The notes under the pieces: model-generated
Database searches by the model: none
What the model saw: only the letters and a program-made list of their open reading frames with translations
Told to the model about the DNA's origin: nothing
In this document: one piece after another, positions 59,293-64,000 of the stretch
Numbering within the stretch: position 1 is the first letter of the stretch
Layout of the letters: each line of letters starts with the position of its first letter
Position numbers and translations under genes: made by a program
Assembly: GCA_902774185.1 (NCBI GenBank)
Contig: CACYHE010000001.1
Span: forward strand, 1-64,000
DNA: 64,000 nt
Source of the DNA: an uncultured Bacteroidales bacterium
GTDB taxonomy: Bacteria > Bacteroidota > Bacteroidia > Bacteroidales > Paludibacteraceae
Direction of reading: 5' to 3'

Positions 59293-59951
59293 GTAAGAAA
59301 GTTGTTATTATAGGAGGTGAAGGCAATGGTGGTGTTGTTGCTTCCTGTATAGAAGATAACCGCAATCGTTTTGGTGATACCGAATGGGAGGTTATAGGAT
59401 TTATTAACGATTTTGAAACTGAGGTAGATGGATATCCTGTCATTGGTAAATTGGCGGATATTCCAAAACTACTTGCAGAAACGGACTATTATTTCAGTTG
59501 GGCAATCCATTTAGTTGGTCGTAGCGTAAAAACGATGGAAATGTTTAACGAAGTAAATATTCCAGATGAACGTTTAGCAACTATCATTCATAAATCTGCT
59601 TTTATTGGGTCTAAAACTGAGATAGGTCCCGGTTGTATGGTAATGGCAGGGAGTTATGTAGGTCCCTTGACGAAATTGGGAAAATGTACTTTCATTATGG
59701 CGAACTGCTCTATTGGTCATAATGTTACGACTGGTCCATTATGCCATTGTTCTGTAGGAACAATCATGACAGGGTACTCTTCTTTGGGAGTATGTGCGGA
59801 TATGGCGATAGGTGCAGCATGTCTGGCATATGTAAAAGTCGGCGATTATGCGATGGTAGGAGCCAGAGCATTGGCGACAAAGGATGTTCCCGAAAAAGAA
59901 ATACATGTGGGAACACCTGCGAAATTATTAAAAAGAGTACGAGAAGATTAA
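59289..59951 (+). CDS. PglD/NeuD-like sugar acyltransferase (left-handed beta-helix)
   Basis: 220 residues. N-terminal Rossmann-like KVVIIGGEGNGGVVASCIED, then hexapeptide repeats (about 105-200; IHKSAFIGSKTEIGPGCMVMAGSYV and CSIGHNVT with the catalytic His) and a final EIHVGTPAKLLKR. It transfers an acyl group from CoA to an amino sugar nucleotide. Between MaoC/CitE and FdtB it is the probable N-acyltransferase for the 3-amino sugar. Confidence 0.85.
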   Translation: MSKKVVIIGGEGNGGVVASCIEDNRNRFGDTEWEVIGFINDFETEVDGYPVIGKLADIPKLLAETDYYFSWAIHLVGRSVKTMEMFNEVNIPDERLATIIHKSAFIGSKTEIGPGCMVMAGSYVGPLTKLGKCTFIMANCSIGHNVTTGPLCHCSVGTIMTGYSSLGVCADMAIGAACLAYVKVGDYAMVGARALATKDVPEKEIHVGTPAKLLKRVRED

Positions 59952-59954
59952 GAT

Positions 59955-61073
59955 ATGCAAGTTCCATTTTTGTCCCTAAAGGACGTAACAAACATGCACG
60001 GAGACGAGATCCGTGATGCAGCACGAAGAGTGATTGATAGCGGATGGTATCTGCAGGGCAAAGAAAATGAACTCTTTGAACAGCACTATGCCGACTATAT
60101 CGGTATCAAATACTGCATCGGCTGCGCCAATGGCTTGGATGCGCTGACATGGATTTGGCGTGCTTATATCGAACTCGGTGTGATGCAACCAGGGGACGAG
60201 GTGATCCTTCCGGCAAACACGTATATAGCAACCCATCTGAGTATTACGGAGAACGGACTTGTTCCGGTATGTGTAGAGCCTGACCCAAAGACGCTGGAGA
60301 TAGATGACAGCCTTATCGAAGCGGCTATTACGCCTCGCACCAAAGCTATCTGCATCGTGCATCTGTATGGTCGGTGCGCCATGGCCGATAAGATTGCAGA
60401 GTTGTGTAAAAAATACAACCTCAAATTGGTGGAGGATAACGCTCAAGCTCACGGTTGCCGATTCAACGGCAAGCGAACGGGTTCGCTTGGTGACGCAGCC
60501 GGTCACTCGTTCTATCCGGGTAAGAACTTGGGCGCTTTGGGTGATGCTGGAGCGGTGACGACGAATGATCCGGAGTTGGCTGCGGCCATCCGTGCATTAG
60601 CAAACTATGGCAGCCAGAAGAAATACGTGTTCAAATACACCGGTCGCAACAGTCGTTTGGATGAGATTCAGGCAGCGATACTGGATGTAAAACTCAAATA
60701 TCTGGATGAAGATATCAAGAAACGTCAAGAGGTTGCTGCTTATTATTACGACCATATTAGCAACCCGTTGATTGAATTACCGACTCGTCTGCCGGATGAA
60801 AATAATGTGTATCATCTGTTCCCGATAATTGTGAAGGAAGGCAAACGTGATGCTCTACACGATTATCTGGAGCAGAATGGAATAGGAACCGTAATTCATT
60901 ACCCGATAGCTCCGCATAAACAGGAGTGTTATGCAAAAGAGACATGGAATATTCCTCAACTATCGCTGACCATTACGGAAATGCTGGCGGATACGGAACT
61001 CTCTCTTCCAATATCACCTTGTATGTCGTTGGAACAAGTAGAATATGTTATTGAATGTATAAATAAATCGTGA
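59955..61073 (+). CDS. fdtB: dTDP-3-amino-3,6-dideoxyhexose transaminase (FdtB/QdtB)
   Basis: 372 residues: [54 protein letters not shown] and the PLP lysine in [19 protein letters not shown]. It closely matches FdtB/QdtB-type enzymes and forms the standard pair with FdtA. The gene lies 3 bases after the acyltransferase. Confidence 0.88.
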   Translation: MQVPFLSLKDVTNMHGDEIRDAARRVIDSGWYLQGKENELFEQHYADYIGIKYCIGCANGLDALTWIWRAYIELGVMQPGDEVILPANTYIATHLSITENGLVPVCVEPDPKTLEIDDSLIEAAITPRTKAICIVHLYGRCAMADKIAELCKKYNLKLVEDNAQAHGCRFNGKRTGSLGDAAGHSFYPGKNLGALGDAGAVTTNDPELAAAIRALANYGSQKKYVFKYTGRNSRLDEIQAAILDVKLKYLDEDIKKRQEVAAYYYDHISNPLIELPTRLPDENNVYHLFPIIVKEGKRDALHDYLEQNGIGTVIHYPIAPHKQECYAKETWNIPQLSLTITEMLADTELSLPISPCMSLEQVEYVIECINKS

Positions 61074-61074
61074 C

Positions 61075-62562
61075 ATGATCTGGAAAAAAGAATTATATAA
61101 CAATTTTAAAAAAAATGCACGCATGGCATTTATAAATTCCGATTATTATTCTGCGTTGAAAAATATCGAATGCGCAGCACAAATAGCGTCATATTACAAT
61201 TTTATATATTCAGATAATCAACTTGATGAGTTGTGTGCGCAAATAGCAGCTTCAAAAATCCTGACTCGCATAGGCAATAAGGAGGTGAACAAGAAAAAAG
61301 TTGTGTATATTGATTCCAATTGTATGGATAATCATGGATTAACGCAACAATATATTAGAGCTTTAAGAGATTTACGTTATGAAGTACTTTTTATAAGAAT
61401 AGCTCCTGTAGATGATGCTTGTAGAAATATAATAAGAGATGTTTCTGAATACGAGAAAGGAGAAATAATTTGTTTTGAGAAAGAGTTAGATATATTTGAT
61501 AAACTAAAAATTATTTATGAAAGGATATGTGTATATAATCCCCAATACATATTTTTTCATCTTCTTCCTTGGGATACTTTAGCATGTATGTTAGCAAGTC
61601 TAATTCAACATCCAGCTGTTCAAAAAATATACATTAATGCTATAGATCACACTTTCTGGATAGGTGCCTCCTTTATGGATAAAATTATCGAATTTAGAGA
61701 TTGGGGGAGAATGGTTTCATGCCGATTTAGAGGGTTTAAGTCCGAACAATGCTTTAAATTACCGTATTATCCTATAATTAATAATCCGCAACCATTCAAT
61801 GGACTACCAGTAGAGACCAATGGTAAGGTAATAATATTTTCTGGGGGGCAATCATATAAGATGTTAGATCGTCATCAAACCTTTTTTTGTTTAATAGATA
61901 GAATACTTGAAGAAAACTCCAATGCCATAATCGTTCTAATTTCATTAGGTTATAATAAAGTAATAGAAAAAAGTATTAAAAAATGTAAAAATAAAGATAG
62001 AATAATAAAATTAGGCTATAGAAAAGACATTTTTGAACTGTATGGGCATATTGATATATATTTATCAACATTTCCATTAGGAGGAGGATTAATGAGTCAA
62101 TATGCTGCCATTTGCGAGAAACCGATATTATCATATATTGGAAAAGGTAATGCTAATCGAAGTATATCAAGTTCCTTTAATGATAATGTAGATGCAGTTA
62201 AATCATTTACAAATATGTCTGACTACTTCGAGTATGCACACCAATTATGTAAAGATAAAAATTTCAGAATCTCAGAAGGGAAAAAGATAAGAGCCGCAAT
62301 ACTAGCTCCACATCAATTTAAAGATGGATTAAGCGATATTATGGAGAGGGATATTTCTCCGTATCCGTTTAATAATGTAGAAATTAGACAAGAGGAATAT
62401 GAACATGTTTGTGAAGAAACAGAAAATAGGTATTTGAGAAGAGCATTATCTATTGTTTGGTCCGCTAATCGTTGGAAGTCGTTCTTGTTGTTTCCTAAAA
62501 ATGCTTTCGCAATAGCAAAATATGTGACAGTCAAAAAGGTACGAAAAATATTTTCATTATGA
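61075..62562 (+). CDS. GT-B glycosyltransferase, AT-rich
   Basis: 495 residues. The C-terminal part (about 240-400) has the GT-B donor-site pattern KVIIFSGGQSYKMLDRHQTF, DRIIKLGYRKDIFELYGHIDIYLSTFPLGGGLMSQYAA. The first 70 residues are a helical extension like TPR-type leaders. The base composition is much richer in A+T than fdtB and the following gene, so it was probably acquired from a different source. It overlaps the next gene by 4 bases. Confidence 0.7.
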   Translation: MIWKKELYNNFKKNARMAFINSDYYSALKNIECAAQIASYYNFIYSDNQLDELCAQIAASKILTRIGNKEVNKKKVVYIDSNCMDNHGLTQQYIRALRDLRYEVLFIRIAPVDDACRNIIRDVSEYEKGEIICFEKELDIFDKLKIIYERICVYNPQYIFFHLLPWDTLACMLASLIQHPAVQKIYINAIDHTFWIGASFMDKIIEFRDWGRMVSCRFRGFKSEQCFKLPYYPIINNPQPFNGLPVETNGKVIIFSGGQSYKMLDRHQTFFCLIDRILEENSNAIIVLISLGYNKVIEKSIKKCKNKDRIIKLGYRKDIFELYGHIDIYLSTFPLGGGLMSQYAAICEKPILSYIGKGNANRSISSSFNDNVDAVKSFTNMSDYFEYAHQLCKDKNFRISEGKKIRAAILAPHQFKDGLSDIMERDISPYPFNNVEIRQEEYEHVCEETENRYLRRALSIVWSANRWKSFLLFPKNAFAIAKYVTVKKVRKIFSL

Positions 62563-63809
62563 AAAAGATAGCAATCATAGGCGCAGGAGTATCCGGACTG
62601 ACTGCTGCGCAATTGATCAAAAACAAAACAGATATTGTAGTTTTTGAGCGAGAATCAAAGGCGGGCGGTTTGATACGCTGCGAACGAGTCAATGGATCAT
62701 TGTTCCATACTTGTGGAGGTCATGTCTTTAATACAAAAGACCAACAAGTATTGGATTGGTTTTGGCAGCAATTCAACAAAGATACAGAATTTCATAAAAC
62801 GGATCGTAATTCGGTCATTTTTCTGCCTAATGGACAACAAATTCCTTATCCGATAGAGAACTTTGCATATTTACTTGAAGAATCCTTGCAGAAGACTTTC
62901 ATTCAAGATTTGCTCACAATGTCTAAGACAAACTCACAACCTGTAGAGAATTTCAAGGAATTTTTGCAGCAACGATTTGGTGATACATTGTATCATCTCT
63001 ATTTCGAGCCGTATAACAAGAAAGTCTGGAGAAGAAGTTTGGCGGATGTACCTATCGATTGGCTTGACGGAAAATTACCGATGCCAACGGTCGAGGAAAT
63101 CATCTATAATAATTTCAACCGAGTTGCAGAAAAGCAGTTCGTGCATAGTTCATTCTTCTATGAGAAACAAAACGGATCACAGCTGATTGTAGATCGATTG
63201 GCGAGCGGATTAGATATTCGCTATAACGCATCTATAGAACAGATTGAACGAAAACAAGGAAAATGGTTAATAAATGGCGAGACGTTTGATAACATAATCT
63301 TCTGCGGGAATATTAAAGATATTCCGCATCTTGTGAAAGGAGTTGATATATTGTCCTTTACACAGCCAATCGAGGCATTGCAATATCATGGAACAACGGC
63401 TGTTTTCTGCGAGATAGACGCTAATCCTTATTCCTGGATATATTTGCCGGATGATAAGTATGAAGCACACCGCATTATTTGTACGGGTAACTTTGCTGTT
63501 TCCAATAATGGTCATATACCAGCGAACAGAATAACAGCCACGGTGGAATTTACTGACGAGATAAGTCAAGATGCAATTATTGATAATTTGAGGCATATTC
63601 CTTTGCGTCCTAAATATATCACTCTTAAGTATAACCAATATACATATCCTATTCAGCAGAAAAATACGCGTGAGATGATAGCCTCACTCAAACGAACACT
63701 TTCCGCACATGGCTTCTATATGACAGGTCGCTTTGCGGATTGGGAATATTACAACATGGATGCAGCTATGGCAGCCGCAAAGAATATAAGTGAAATTATA
63801 AAATCATAA
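62559..63809 (+). CDS. FAD-dependent oxidoreductase, UGM/protoporphyrinogen-oxidase-like
   Basis: 416 residues: KIAIIGAGVSGLTAAQLIKNK (Rossmann GxGxxG), FERESKAGGLIRC, HTCGGHVFNTKDQQVLDWF, FEPYNKKVWRRSLADVPIDWL and a C-terminal FAD-binding GRFADWEYYNMDAAM. It resembles UDP-galactopyranose mutase-like flavoproteins but lacks several UGM hallmarks, so a distinct sugar-modifying activity is possible. Confidence 0.75.
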   Translation: MKKIAIIGAGVSGLTAAQLIKNKTDIVVFERESKAGGLIRCERVNGSLFHTCGGHVFNTKDQQVLDWFWQQFNKDTEFHKTDRNSVIFLPNGQQIPYPIENFAYLLEESLQKTFIQDLLTMSKTNSQPVENFKEFLQQRFGDTLYHLYFEPYNKKVWRRSLADVPIDWLDGKLPMPTVEEIIYNNFNRVAEKQFVHSSFFYEKQNGSQLIVDRLASGLDIRYNASIEQIERKQGKWLINGETFDNIIFCGNIKDIPHLVKGVDILSFTQPIEALQYHGTTAVFCEIDANPYSWIYLPDDKYEAHRIICTGNFAVSNNGHIPANRITATVEFTDEISQDAIIDNLRHIPLRPKYITLKYNQYTYPIQQKNTREMIASLKRTLSAHGFYMTGRFADWEYYNMDAAMAAAKNISEIIKS

Positions 63810-63813
63810 AAAA

Positions 63814-64000
63814 ATGATAGCAGTACATGTAGCAGCAGGATTGGCTAATCAAATGTTTCAATATGCCTTTTCGCGCAATTTGAAACATAAAGGGTACAAT
63901 GTATATATAGATCAGACCAATTTTAAGCCACGAAAAGAATGGGCTTTTGAGTTCGTTTGTTTACAAGATGCTTTCCCTAATATAGAGATAAAGAAGATGC
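63814..64000 (+). CDS. alpha-1,2-fucosyltransferase-like GT11 (partial, 5' part)
   Basis: The ATG at 63814 opens a frame that runs off the window. HVAAGLANQMFQYAFSRNL (about 4-22) is the GT11 donor motif (GGLGNQMFQYA). It starts 4 bases after the preceding stop. Confidence 0.85.
   Translation, partial: MIAVHVAAGLANQMFQYAFSRNLKHKGYNVYIDQTNFKPRKEWAFEFVCLQDAFPNIEIKKM

Overview
The window looks like a chromosomal segment of a Bacteroidota bacterium, most likely order Bacteroidales. The reasons are promoters of the TTTG / TAnnTTTG type (for example 462-493, 35884-35915, 46551-46581), AT-rich leaders without Shine-Dalgarno sites, several small S23-type four-helix-bundle proteins, a GxxExxY protein, and a long surface-polysaccharide locus with FdtA/FdtB, WecE, Glf, WbqC and Wzt homologues. 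No rRNA or tRNA gene was seen.

Layout. 1-108 is the 3' end of an upstream gene. 109-3423 holds two accessory genes (an AlbA_2/HATPase regulator and a GxxExxY protein) among structured repeats of about 120 bp. 3424-30479 is a continuous plus-strand polysaccharide operon. It carries the ABC exporter ATPase (Wzt type), many glycosyltransferases, amino-sugar and acyl-modification enzymes, a GtrB/SMR-pair/multi-membrane-protein cassette, O-acyltransferases (acyltransferase-3 and MBOAT/SGNH), a WecE/WecD-like pair, WecB and a GT32 enzyme, and it ends at a strong terminator. 30685-33841 is a minus-strand block with a RepA/RecA-like ATPase, a small lipoprotein, unknown small proteins and a palindrome- and GTTTTC-rich intergenic region. 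34043-35287 is UDP-galactopyranose mutase. 35937-57411 is a dense defence island. 57511-64000 returns to polysaccharide genes (dTDP-3-amino-sugar and unusual N-acyl pathway, glycosyltransferases, a truncated GT11).

Defence island. In order it holds: a DUF4062/HATPase protein with a proteasome-like Ntn-hydrolase and a 53-residue peptide; a convergent Septu-like ATPase/HNH pair whose ATPase gene is split by two in-frame stops; a metallophosphoesterase-STAND NTPase fusion; a PIN-type toxin and partner; an S23 protein; a YobI-family remnant; a small HNH protein; a RloA-like ATPase with an S23 protein; a RhuM pseudogene; a HEPN-motif protein; and an N6-adenine methylase (HsdR_N-M-S) overlapping an OLD-type ATPase-TOPRIM nuclease, followed by three unknown genes including a membrane coiled-coil protein. 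Several units carry their own promoter.

Whole-window patterns. (i) Short tandem repeats that fill intergenic gaps also occur in frame inside several biosynthetic genes. (ii) A recurring hairpin/promoter module (CATATGTGGGAA plus T run plus TAAT/TACC-TTTG) sits in front of unrelated defence genes. (iii) Several unrelated palindromic elements share a length of 121-128 bp. (iv) A G10 tract suggests phase variation of an O-acyltransferase. All functional statements are read from sequence motifs by eye; no database search or folding was run.
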